Assembly: GCA_964627535.1 (NCBI GenBank)
Contig: CAZVJW010000003.1
Location: forward strand, 62,001-126,000
DNA from: UBA1447 sp964627535
Lineage (GTDB): Bacteria > Bacillota > Clostridia > Oscillospirales > Acutalibacteraceae
DNA: 64,000 nucleotides
Direction of reading: 5' to 3'
The first letter of the stretch is position 1. Each line of letters starts with the position of its first letter. The translations under genes were made by a program, and so were the position numbers. The notes beneath the pieces were generated by a model. It did not search any database, had not been told where the DNA came from, and worked only from the letters and a program-made list of their open reading frames with translations. Positions 54,045-61,408 of this stretch are shown here, piece after piece.

Positions 54045-54898
54045 TGAAGAAAAACAAAAAGAAGCTGTCGCCCGCCAATATTGTGATCTACGTGATTCTC
54101 ACTGTCATGGGCGCGGTATGGCTGCTGCCGATAGCATGGCTGCTGCTTTTGTCTTTCAGAGGGGATGAAACGGGCCCTTACCCCGTCCATGTTTTCCCGA
54201 AAATTTTCACGATGGACAACTACACAAAGCTGTTTACCGAAACGACCCTTTTTAACTACCCGCGGTGGTTTTTAAACACACTGATTGTCGCTGTTTTTAC
54301 CTGTATTATCAGCACCGTTCTCGTGCTGATGATCAGTTACGCTTTCAGCCGCCTGCGCTTTAAAAGCCGGACAAAATATATGAATGTCGGCCTGATTCTC
54401 GGCATGTTCCCCGGTTTTATGACAATGATCGCCGTTTATAACATTCTCAAGCTCGTCGGGCTCGACCAGTCGCTCGCGGCGCTTGTGCTCGTTTATTCAG
54501 GGTCGGCGTGCATGGGCTACTATATCGCGAAAGGCTTTTTTGACACCCTGCCGATTTCCATGGACGAGGCGGCGACGATTGACGGGGCGACAAAAAACCA
54601 GATATTCTGGAAGATCACCCTGCCGATGTCTAAACCCATTGTGGTTTATACCATTCTGATTTCTTTCATGGCGCCGTGGGTGGACTTCATATTTGTCAGT
54701 GTCATTATGAGGGATAATTACCAGAACTATACCCTCGCGCTCGGGCTGTTCCAAATGCTCACAAGGGAGAATATTTCCGTCTATTTTACCCGGTTCTGCG
54801 CGGGCGCCGTGCTGGTGGCCATACCGATAACGCTTTTGTTTATCAAGATGCAGAAGTATTATGTGGAGGGCGTCACAGGTGGCTCGGTGAAGGGTTAA
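54041..54898 (+). CDS. malG: Maltodextrin ABC permease, MalG-type
   Basis: 285 residues, six membrane segments. EAA motif: MDEAATIDGATKNQIFWKIT (near residue 185). First codon overlaps the stop of malF (ATGA), so translation is coupled. The C-terminal YYVEGVTGGSVKG is the usual end of the MalG family. Forms the translocation pore with MalF. The ATPase is not in this operon but convergent at 56619. Confidence 0.93.
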   Translation: MMKKNKKKLSPANIVIYVILTVMGAVWLLPIAWLLLLSFRGDETGPYPVHVFPKIFTMDNYTKLFTETTLFNYPRWFLNTLIVAVFTCIISTVLVLMISYAFSRLRFKSRTKYMNVGLILGMFPGFMTMIAVYNILKLVGLDQSLAALVLVYSGSACMGYYIAKGFFDTLPISMDEAATIDGATKNQIFWKITLPMSKPIVVYTILISFMAPWVDFIFVSVIMRDNYQNYTLALGLFQMLTRENISVYFTRFCAGAVLVAIPITLLFIKMQKYYVEGVTGGSVKG

Positions 54899-54964
54899 TC
54901 AATAATCGCAAAGCGCAGGGAAAACACATCCTGTGCTTTTTAACAAAGGTGCTGAGGCTTGGTT

Positions 54965-56551
54965 ATGAAACGGATTATCGCGCTGATGCTTGCAATGGCG
55001 ATCCTCCTGTGCGCTTGCGCACCGGGCGGCACACCAGCGCCTTCGGATCAATACAGGACTTATTACGAGATATTTGTCCGCAGTTTTTACGACAGCAACG
55101 CCGACGGGGCAGGTGATTTGAAAGGTGTTCTGCAAAAGTTTGACTATCTCAACGACGGTGACACAAACAGCAAAAAGAGCCTGCGTATCGGCGGGATATG
55201 GCTGATGCCTGTTATGCCCTCGCCGACTTACCACAAATATGATGTGACGGACTATTACGCCGTTGACCCCCAGTACGGCACCATGGCGGACTTTGACGCG
55301 CTGGCCGCCAAGTGCGCCGAAAAGGATGTTTCGCTGATCATGGACCTGGTGCTCAACCACACCTCCTCGGAGCATGAATGGTTCAAATCGGCGTGTGTGA
55401 GTATCGCCACCCCCCCATGCGGTCAACCGGTATGCAAATATAAAGAATTGTGCCGGGAGCACAACCCGTTTTGCAAATACTACAACTTTTCAACCGTACC
55501 GCAGTCCGGTTACGCGCAGGTGCCGTTATACAACGGCTGGTATTATGAGTGCCGTTTTTGGTCCGGGATGCCGGACCTGAACCTGGACGAACCGCTGGTG
55601 CGCGGTGAAATTGTTAAAATTATGAAGTTCTGGCTGAACAAAGGCATAGCCGGTTTCCGGCTGGACGCGGTGACATCCTATTACACCGGCAGCAATGAAA
55701 AGAACGCCGCGTTTTTAAACTGGCTGAAAACCGAGGCGTCAAAAATCAACACGAAGTGCTACATTGTGGGCGAAGCATGGTCACCCGCAAACACCATCAA
55801 AGAACTGTACGGCAGCGGTATCGACAGCTTGTTCAACTTTCCGTTTTCCCAGATTGACGGATTGTATATCCCCGCAGTCCGTTCGGAAAACGGGAGCAAA
55901 GCGGCGGATAAGCTGGAAAGCTGGCAGCGGGAAGTGCTGCAAATCAGCCCGCAAAGTATCGACGCCGTATTTTTAACCAACCATGACAACGGCAGAAGCG
56001 CCGGGATGCTCAACCGCGATACGGCGCTGGAAAAATCGGCGGCCGCGCTCTATATTCTAACCCCCGGCAATTCGTTTATCTATTACGGCGAAGAACTTGG
56101 GATGACCGGCTCCGGCAAAGATGAAAACAAGCGCCTGCCAATGCTTTGGTCCGTAACGGATAAAACCGGCATACCGAACCCGCCGCCGAACGCGGAATTC
56201 TTTGAGCAGCCCGCGCAGGGGGTTGAAGAGCAGCTTGCGGATGAAAACTCTTTGCTGAACTACTATATCAAAGTAATCGGCATCAAAAACCGGAACCCGG
56301 AAATCGCCCGGGGCATGCTGAAAGCGATTGACACGGGGGCTGAAAGTATAGTGGCTTTTTCTTGCGAATATAACAGCAGCAAGGTTTTTGTGCTGCACAA
56401 CCTCGCGGCAAAACCGGTAAATGTGGCACTGCCGAAGGAACCATACGGTTACAAGAAAATAACGGATACCCTGAGTGTCTCCGGCGATAAAGCAAAACTC
56501 AAAGGCGATACCGTTGAAATGCCCGCGCGCTCAACCGTACTCCTGAAATAA
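54965..56551 (+). CDS. Alpha-amylase family lipoprotein (GH13)
   Basis: 528 residues from ATG 54965. Lipobox ILLCACAP anchors it outside the membrane. The four GH13 regions are present: DLVLNHTS (I), GFRLDAVTSY with the nucleophile Asp (II), IVGEAWSP with the acid/base Glu (III) and FLTNHDNGR (IV). EIFVRSFYDSNADGAGDLKG is typical of enzymes acting on short maltodextrins (neopullulanase/oligo-glucosidase-like). It would trim alpha-glucans at the cell surface for the transporter next to it. The start overlaps nothing and the ribosome site is TGAGG. Confidence 0.92.
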   Translation: MKRIIALMLAMAILLCACAPGGTPAPSDQYRTYYEIFVRSFYDSNADGAGDLKGVLQKFDYLNDGDTNSKKSLRIGGIWLMPVMPSPTYHKYDVTDYYAVDPQYGTMADFDALAAKCAEKDVSLIMDLVLNHTSSEHEWFKSACVSIATPPCGQPVCKYKELCREHNPFCKYYNFSTVPQSGYAQVPLYNGWYYECRFWSGMPDLNLDEPLVRGEIVKIMKFWLNKGIAGFRLDAVTSYYTGSNEKNAAFLNWLKTEASKINTKCYIVGEAWSPANTIKELYGSGIDSLFNFPFSQIDGLYIPAVRSENGSKAADKLESWQREVLQISPQSIDAVFLTNHDNGRSAGMLNRDTALEKSAAALYILTPGNSFIYYGEELGMTGSGKDENKRLPMLWSVTDKTGIPNPPPNAEFFEQPAQGVEEQLADENSLLNYYIKVIGIKNRNPEIARGMLKAIDTGAESIVAFSCEYNSSKVFVLHNLAAKPVNVALPKEPYGYKKITDTLSVSGDKAKLKGDTVEMPARSTVLLK

Positions 56552-56564
56552 TCGGAAAAATTGA

Positions 56565-56605
56565 AGGGCTGCAATTCACGGTATTAACCGGAAATTGCAG
56601 CTCCT
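56565..56605. terminator. Terminator between the convergent amylase and ATPase genes
   Basis: AGGGCTGCAATT / AATTGCAGCTCCT stem followed by TTTGTATTATT. Confidence 0.75.
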
Positions 56606-56618
56606 TTGTATTATTAAA

Positions 56619-57734
56619 CTAATTTAAAATCATCAATCCGGTTTCAATGTCAAACAGATGGATTTTGTTTTCGTCAAATGCGATTGTGATGCTGTCGCCC
56701 GTTCTGGATTTTGTTTTTGAATCCACCCGGGCGGTTAATTTTGTGCCTTGGCAGATAATCAGGTTCAGGTATATTTCCGCGCCCATCAGTTCGCTTATTT
56801 CAACTTCTGCCTGTGCGGCGGAAGCGGCGTGGTCTTTAATAAACTCTTCTCCGTCGTCAACATCCTCCGGGCGTATGCCGACTTTAACAGGTTTACCCTC
56901 GTATTTGGCAAGATCCGCCTTTTCGAGTTTGGCGGCGGGAATTACAATTTCACACCCGCCGAAGTCAACAGCCCAACCGCCGTCTTTTTTAACAACGGTG
57001 CCGTCAATCAGGTTCATCTGCGGCGAGCCAATAAACCCGGCGACAAAAATATTGCATGGGTAATCGTAAAGGTTCTGGGGGGTGTCAATCTGCTGGACAA
57101 GGCCGTCTTTTAAAACAACTATCCGGTCGCCCATGGTCATCGCTTCCGTCTGGTCATGCGTCACATAGACAAAGGTGGTCTCCAGCCTCTTGTGCAGTTT
57201 GATAATTTCCGCCCGCATGGCGGTGCGGAGTTTGGCGTCCAGGTTCGACAGAGGCTCGTCCAGCAAAAAAACCGCCGGGCTTCGCACCATGGCGCGCCCG
57301 AGCGCGACACGCTGCCGCTGGCCGCCGGAAAGGGCTTTCGGCTTTCTGTCCAGCAGATGCTCGATTTCAAGGATTTTGGCGGCCTCAAAAACGCGTTTTT
57401 GGATTTCGTCTTTCGGCACCTTGTGCAGTTTGAGCCCGAACTCCATGTTTTTGTAAACGGTCATATGCGGGTACAGCGCGTAGTTTTGAAAAACCATGGC
57501 GATGTCCCGGTCTTTGGGCGGCACATCGTTCACCAGGCGGTCGCCGATGTATATTTCGCCTGCCGTGATGTCCTCAAGCCCCGCAATCATGCGCAAAACC
57601 GTCGACTTGCCGCAGCCGGAAGGTCCGACCAAAACAATAAACTCTTTGTCCGCTATTTCAACACTGCAGTCCGAAACCGCGGTGACATCGCCGGGGTAGA
57701 TTTTGTAAACATTTTTGAGCGTTATACCTGCCAT
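56619..57734 (-). CDS. msmK: Sugar ABC transporter ATPase (MsmK/UgpC/MalK-type)
   Basis: 371 residues. Walker A GPSGCGKST near residue 37, Q-loop FQNYALYPHM, signature LSGGQRQRVALGRA, Walker B VFLLDEPLSNLDA and the switch VTHDQTEAM. The C-terminal TOBE-like regulatory domain includes VGIRPEDV and ISELMGAEIYLN. Such ATPases energise MalEFG-type importers and often serve several sugar systems, which fits its location on its own promoter, convergent with the malEFG-type operon. ATG with GGAGGTG upstream. Confidence 0.94.
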   Translation of the reverse strand: MAGITLKNVYKIYPGDVTAVSDCSVEIADKEFIVLVGPSGCGKSTVLRMIAGLEDITAGEIYIGDRLVNDVPPKDRDIAMVFQNYALYPHMTVYKNMEFGLKLHKVPKDEIQKRVFEAAKILEIEHLLDRKPKALSGGQRQRVALGRAMVRSPAVFLLDEPLSNLDAKLRTAMRAEIIKLHKRLETTFVYVTHDQTEAMTMGDRIVVLKDGLVQQIDTPQNLYDYPCNIFVAGFIGSPQMNLIDGTVVKKDGGWAVDFGGCEIVIPAAKLEKADLAKYEGKPVKVGIRPEDVDDGEEFIKDHAASAAQAEVEISELMGAEIYLNLIICQGTKLTARVDSKTKSRTGDSITIAFDENKIHLFDIETGLMILN

Positions 57735-57780
57735 GGTTCACCTCCGCCGGTAAATTTCAGAAATATAATTTATGATATTT

Positions 57781-57809
57781 ATTATATCACTTATAGTACA
57801 AATAGTAAA
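57781..57809 (-). promoter_or_regulatory. Promoter of the ABC ATPase gene
   Basis: Minus strand TTTACT (57809-57804), 17-bp spacer, TATAAT (57786-57781). Confidence 0.6.
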
Positions 57810-57843
57810 CATAATTTGTCGAATAATATCTGCATAAAAAGAC

Positions 57844-57880
57844 ACCGCAAAGCACTGATGAGAGAATCAGGCGTTGCGGT
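57844..57880 (-). terminator. Terminator of the toxin-antitoxin operon
   Basis: Stem ACCGCAACGCCTGAT / ATCAGTGCTTTGCGGT (minus strand, with a bulge) followed by GTCTTTTT. Confidence 0.75.
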
Positions 57881-57905
57881 AATAAGAAGTTTTAAAAGAT
57901 ACTTT

Positions 57906-58220
57906 TCAGGTGCGTTTAATATTAGCCGATTTTATATATCTTTTCAAATCCTCATAAAAGTTTTCGTGTGTTCCAGCCAAGACGACTGCGACCATAATAT
58001 CGGGTTCGATTTGGACCGGCGTATATGCCAGCCTGTAATCGGTTTTATTATAACGGATATCACAGCAATAGATGCCGGAAAGGTCTCCGCTTTTTGCTTC
58101 ACCGGCATACGGGTCCGTAAGCAGTTTATCAACCTCAGCTTTGTAAAGCGCTTTCAGTTTGTTATCTTTGAGCTTTTTGAGGTATTTTTGAGCCGGCGGC
58201 AAGAAGATGATTTTGACCAT
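57906..58220 (-). CDS. RelE/ParE-type toxin
   Basis: 104 residues. FLPPAQKYLKKLKDNKLKALYKAEVDKL, trimmed, matches the N-terminal helix-turn-helix of the RelE/ParE/plasmid-stabilisation superfamily, followed by a beta-sheet with DIRYNKTDYRLAYT and VVLAGTHENFYEDL, where the family's catalytic basic or Tyr residues lie. RelE members cut mRNA at the ribosome; ParE members poison gyrase. The start overlaps the antitoxin stop by one base (TAATG) and its GGAGG site lies inside the antitoxin gene, so translation is coupled. Which subtype applies is not clear. Confidence 0.8.
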   Translation of the reverse strand: MVKIIFLPPAQKYLKKLKDNKLKALYKAEVDKLLTDPYAGEAKSGDLSGIYCCDIRYNKTDYRLAYTPVQIEPDIMVAVVLAGTHENFYEDLKRYIKSANIKRT

Positions 58221-58594
58221 TACTTAACCTCCGGACCAAATATATCTTCATAGGTGCCGAAAGTCTTCTTGCCCATCGCGGCGTCAGTTGCCTCGGCAAT
58301 CAGGCGCTCAACGGCGGGACGAATTTGCCTGCGCATTTCTTTAAACTTTTCCAGCAACTCGGTTCCGGAATAACCCTGTGTGATCAAATCTGCCAGTATC
58401 TGCTCGTCAAACTCGCCGCTTTCATTGCGTACGGGTCGTATAACGATGGCGTTGTTTTGCATATAGCACTCCACTTCGCTGCCGATTTCCAGAGAGCTGA
58501 AAAACTCAATAGGCAACGTGATCTGTCTTTTTTGTGAGACGGAGATGAGTTTTTTGGATAAGGGAAGTCCCCCTTTTATTGTTGATTGCTGCAT
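58220..58594 (-). CDS. AbrB/SpoVT-type antitoxin
   Basis: 124 residues from ATG 58594, chosen because GGAGTG sits seven bases upstream; the frame is open to 58645. The swapped-hairpin DNA-binding AbrB domain is residues ~8-50 (LISVSQKRQITLPIEFFSSLEIGSEVECYMQN trimmed to its start and end here), and the C-terminal helical part (~60-124) should bind the toxin. It would neutralise the RelE/ParE-type toxin and repress its own promoter, where an inverted repeat overlaps the -10 and -35 boxes. Confidence 0.8.
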   Translation of the reverse strand: MQQSTIKGGLPLSKKLISVSQKRQITLPIEFFSSLEIGSEVECYMQNNAIVIRPVRNESGEFDEQILADLITQGYSGTELLEKFKEMRRQIRPAVERLIAEATDAAMGKKTFGTYEDIFGPEVK

Positions 58595-58614
58595 AATTTT
58601 CACTCCAAACAAAC

Positions 58615-58656
58615 TTTCTTTGATGTCAGTATAACAAAGAATCAAAGAAATGTCAA
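58615..58656 (-). promoter_or_regulatory. Toxin-antitoxin promoter with operator palindrome
   Basis: Minus strand TTGACA (58656-58651), 17-bp spacer, TATACT (58633-58628). Perfect 10-bp inverted repeat TTTCTTTGAT (58615-58624) and ATCAAAGAAA (58641-58650) surrounds the -10, so bound repressor would block RNA polymerase. The 58657-58783 stretch has nothing else recognisable. Confidence 0.75.
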
Positions 58657-58783
58657 GATTACTTCAAGCAGATTATTTTAGAGCGAATTATTACTTAATG
58701 GGTACTTATTCCTGCAGTATGTCCTAAAAAGTATGAACCAGACATGCTTTTTGGAACCTAAAATGTTGTTAATTCAACACTTT

Positions 58784-59890
58784 TTATACCGAATCCTTTA
58801 ACGCCGGCCAAAAAATACCGAACTCTTCGCACGCTCCGCCGGCGTTGTCCTTGATGATAACTTCTTCTTCATGCCCGCCGAGGTCAACGATATTCTTCTT
58901 GATGCTCCCGCACATCATCGCGTTGTCCTTAATGACACAGCCGCGCAGGTGCCCGAGCACCATGCCGTAATCCGGGCTTTTGAGTCCAACATCACCGTCG
59001 TTCCTGCCGACACGGAAGCTGTTGCCGCTTAGGACCATATTTACGCAACGCTCCAGGCGCACATGGCAGCTGTTCAGTTCGTCCTCCGGACCTTTTTCCG
59101 CAAAATCGCCCGCGCCGCTGCGGTTGAAGATGTTACCGGTCGCGGTCACCGTGTCGCTCTGCCTGCCCGCATCCGCGCTAATCCACAGGGCCGGGCCGCC
59201 GCTGCGGTCAAAATAGTTACCGGTGAGGTTCAGGGTGTTGCTGTTGTTAAAGTAAAAACCGGCTAACCGGTTCCACTCCACCCGGTTGCCCGTGGCGGTG
59301 ACGGAAGCGGCGACCTTGTCCGCATAGATGCCCGCTCCGCCGTTGCCGGACATCCAGTTGTCCAGTATAAAGCCGTCCCAGCCGTTGATATACAGCCCGT
59401 GCCCGGTGTTGAAGCACAGCATGCTGTGGCGGATGGAAAAACACCAGATGTGGTTGAGGTGCACGCCGTCCCCGGTGAAGCTGCCGATACGGCAGTCCTC
59501 GATCGTCGGGGTATGCTCCGCGCCGCCGCCATTGTATACATCTTGGTCAAGCATCACGCCGTGAATGCCGCTGCCGAGTTTGCCGCCGTTGATTGACAAG
59601 CCTTTGATGGTGCAGCCGGCCGCTTTGGCAATATCCAGCAAGCATTTGTGGCTGCCGTCAATCAACGTCAAAATACTGCTGCCGTCCTGCCCGAAGGTCC
59701 AGGCATGGGTTCCGGTAAAGCTGACGCCTTTTGGTACGCTAAGCATACCGCACAGGTAATTGCCGGGCGGCACAACGACCACGCCGCTGACTTCGCCCGC
59801 TTTGTCCAGCGCCTGCTGAATGGCAGATGAGCAGTCCGTTTCTTTGTCGCCGATTGCGCCGAAATCCGTAATATCGAATAAGTTGGTCAT
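58784..59890 (-). CDS. Right-handed parallel beta-helix protein (cytoplasmic, pectate-lyase-like fold)
   Basis: 368 residues, no signal peptide. DITDFGAIGDKETDCSSAIQQAL is the standard N-terminal cap of pectate-lyase-like/GH28-like domains (catalytic identity not implied), then repeats typical of a parallel beta-helix: GDGVHLNHIW, GHGLYINGWDGFILDNWMS, NRVEWNRLAGFYFNNSNT. The likely role is binding or cutting of an oligosaccharide. It lacks an export signal, unlike the 15038 protein, so it may act on imported products. ATG with AAAAGGAG. It belongs to a minus-strand cluster with the UroD-like and glycosidase genes. Confidence 0.72.
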   Translation of the reverse strand: MTNLFDITDFGAIGDKETDCSSAIQQALDKAGEVSGVVVVPPGNYLCGMLSVPKGVSFTGTHAWTFGQDGSSILTLIDGSHKCLLDIAKAAGCTIKGLSINGGKLGSGIHGVMLDQDVYNGGGAEHTPTIEDCRIGSFTGDGVHLNHIWCFSIRHSMLCFNTGHGLYINGWDGFILDNWMSGNGGAGIYADKVAASVTATGNRVEWNRLAGFYFNNSNTLNLTGNYFDRSGGPALWISADAGRQSDTVTATGNIFNRSGAGDFAEKGPEDELNSCHVRLERCVNMVLSGNSFRVGRNDGDVGLKSPDYGMVLGHLRGCVIKDNAMMCGSIKKNIVDLGGHEEEVIIKDNAGGACEEFGIFWPALKDSV

Positions 59891-59906
59891 GCTTTTGTAC
59901 TCCTTT

Positions 59907-60135
59907 TAAATAATTGAGAAGAAGTTGAGAAGAGCGACTGCGTCGCGAAAAGAGGTTGAGAAGAAGTAGGAGAACGAAAGAAACTACAATATCTTCCCGC
60001 ACCGAAGGTGCACTTTTCCACGTCTTCCCGCGGCGAAGCCGTACTTTGCTATCGCTTTCCAACATCTTCCCGCACCAAAGGTGCACTTCTCCATTGCTTC
60101 CCGCGGCGAAGCCGCACTTCTCTATCGCTTCCCAG
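59907..60135 (-). repeat. Type C hairpin-unit leader module, copy 2
   Basis: Lies between the UroD-like and beta-helix genes. In transcription direction it has four units of the form GGGAAG(N)GTGC..., with hairpins GCGGCTTCGCCGC (60115-60103), GCACCTTTGGTGC (60084-60072), CGGCTTCGCCG (60041-60031) and GCACCTTCGGTGC (60011-59999), ending in CTTCTTCTCAACCTCTTTTC plus GCGACGCAGTCGC directly before the ribosome site of the beta-helix gene. Confidence 0.8.
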
Positions 60136-60141
60136 CATCAG

Positions 60142-61170
60142 CTACCGCAATTCCTGAATAGTCCTCACCAGCGTCTCCAAATTTTCAAACGGAAACCCGT
60201 TGTCCGCCTCAATGTAAAACCACGCGCCGCCCTGTGCCATTTGAAAAACCTCGTATTCACGCATCACTAGCTCCCGCACATCTTGGGGCGTGCCGTGTGT
60301 CATGGTGTTCGCGCGGTCGGTATGGATAGCAACCGCCAACCCGATGGAACGGCAGCGTTTGGCAAACTCCTCCATGTTGTAAGCCGGCAGTTGAGGCCAA
60401 ATGGAGGTGACGCCGATTTCCCGCAGATCTTCAATAACCGCGCTTATCTGCCCGCAGCTGTGGAAGTGAATATTGAGGCCCGCTTTAACCGCCGGTAAAA
60501 ACAATTCCTTCAGCCTCGGCTTGATGAAACTTCGCCAGGTTACCGGGTTCATCACAAGGCTGCGCTCCGTGCCGTAATCGTCCCCGAAACTGATACCGTC
60601 CGCGCCGGTGTTCACGGCGAGGCTGACAAAATTTGAATTATATTCCGTGATTTTATCCGCAAGGCGGTTGATACCCGGTTCATTCAGCGCGATGTCGCAG
60701 AGCACATCCGCCTCCGGGCGGAGAGCGACCAGCCTTTCAAAAAGCGAGCCGGCACCCTGCAAAAAATAGTATTGCTCTTGGTGTGAAGCGACCCGCTGAC
60801 ATTGTTTTTCAAACTCAGGACCGGAAAGCGCCGGAGCGGGCGGAAAGACATAGCTTTCCAAATTGCCAATATCCGCGAGCGGGTATTTGACAGGCATGCC
60901 GGCAATGCCGAAAATGCGGTATTCCTTGAGTGTGCCCCATTCGTCACGGCGGAAAGCGTGAAAACTGCCCTGCGTGTCATATTCGTTTTCCGCGGGGGCG
61001 GGGATGGCCATCCGTTCAAATGGGCCGAAATCTCCGGGCAGCCTCGCGTATAAATCGTTCAGCTTTTCGCCGTGCTCGTAATAACCTACCGGCGCATAGT
61101 AAAACTGCACCGGCACTTTGTCCGGCGCCTGAAAGCTCATGGCTCTTTTAACCCGTTCACGGCTTGTCAT
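60142..61170 (-). CDS. Uroporphyrinogen decarboxylase-family protein (corrinoid methyltransferase-like)
   Basis: 342 residues. The fold of the URO-D superfamily is indicated by MSFQAPDKVPVQFYYAP, the mid-region DALRPEADVLCDIALNEPGINRLADKI (trimmed), ISFGDDYGTERSLVMNPVTWRSF, FHSCGQISAVIEDLREIG and the C-terminal TPQDVRELVM. Diagnostic arginines of true HemE (AGRYLPEY) are not seen, so it belongs to the branch that includes corrinoid methyltransferases rather than heme synthesis. The function is unassigned. Adjacent to the beta-helix and glycosidase genes, possibly in one operon. Confidence 0.75.
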   Translation of the reverse strand: MTSRERVKRAMSFQAPDKVPVQFYYAPVGYYEHGEKLNDLYARLPGDFGPFERMAIPAPAENEYDTQGSFHAFRRDEWGTLKEYRIFGIAGMPVKYPLADIGNLESYVFPPAPALSGPEFEKQCQRVASHQEQYYFLQGAGSLFERLVALRPEADVLCDIALNEPGINRLADKITEYNSNFVSLAVNTGADGISFGDDYGTERSLVMNPVTWRSFIKPRLKELFLPAVKAGLNIHFHSCGQISAVIEDLREIGVTSIWPQLPAYNMEEFAKRCRSIGLAVAIHTDRANTMTHGTPQDVRELVMREYEVFQMAQGGAWFYIEADNGFPFENLETLVRTIQELR

Positions 61171-61202
61171 GATAAAATCGCCTCATTCATCGGAACGACA
61201 CA

Positions 61203-61393
61203 CCTACCAAACCCGAGGTTTGGTATAGGTCGATCCCTACAGTTAATCACCCGTCAGGCTTCGGCTTCGCCGATAGTAATCGTCGTGCCATCCTTGAAAA
61301 GAAGGGCTTTTTAGAAGGCTCCTTTTTCAAAGGAGCTGTCACCGCTAACTAATCCCAAAAAAAATTAAAAAAATAAATGAGTAAGGGATTAGT
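61203..61393. repeat. Composite intergenic inverted repeats
   Basis: Three stacked hairpins in a 238-bp gap: ACCTACCAAACC...GGTTTGGTATAGGT (61203-61231), GCTCCTTTTTCAAAGGAGC (61318-61336), and ACTAATCCC / GGGATTAGT (61348-61356 and 61385-61393, extended by GTCACC pairs). The last has the same CTAATCCC ends as the A2 elements and could be a relic of one; it could also act as terminator for the gene at 61409. Confidence 0.5.
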
Positions 61394-61408
61394 TTTGGTG
61401 ACTGAGGA

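Noticed and set aside
57156..58253. 365-residue antisense frame across the ABC ATPase and toxin genes
   Set aside because: It spans two genes, a promoter and a terminator in the opposite direction; a shadow frame.
59991..60135. Regularly spaced short repeats as a possible CRISPR array
   Set aside because: Units differ in their arms and have no constant repeat plus unique spacer structure; there are no cas genes. They fit a hairpin-unit leader.
60142..61170. HemE (heme-pathway uroporphyrinogen decarboxylase)
   Set aside because: The diagnostic N-terminal arginine motif is absent and there are no heme genes nearby; it belongs to the wider superfamily.
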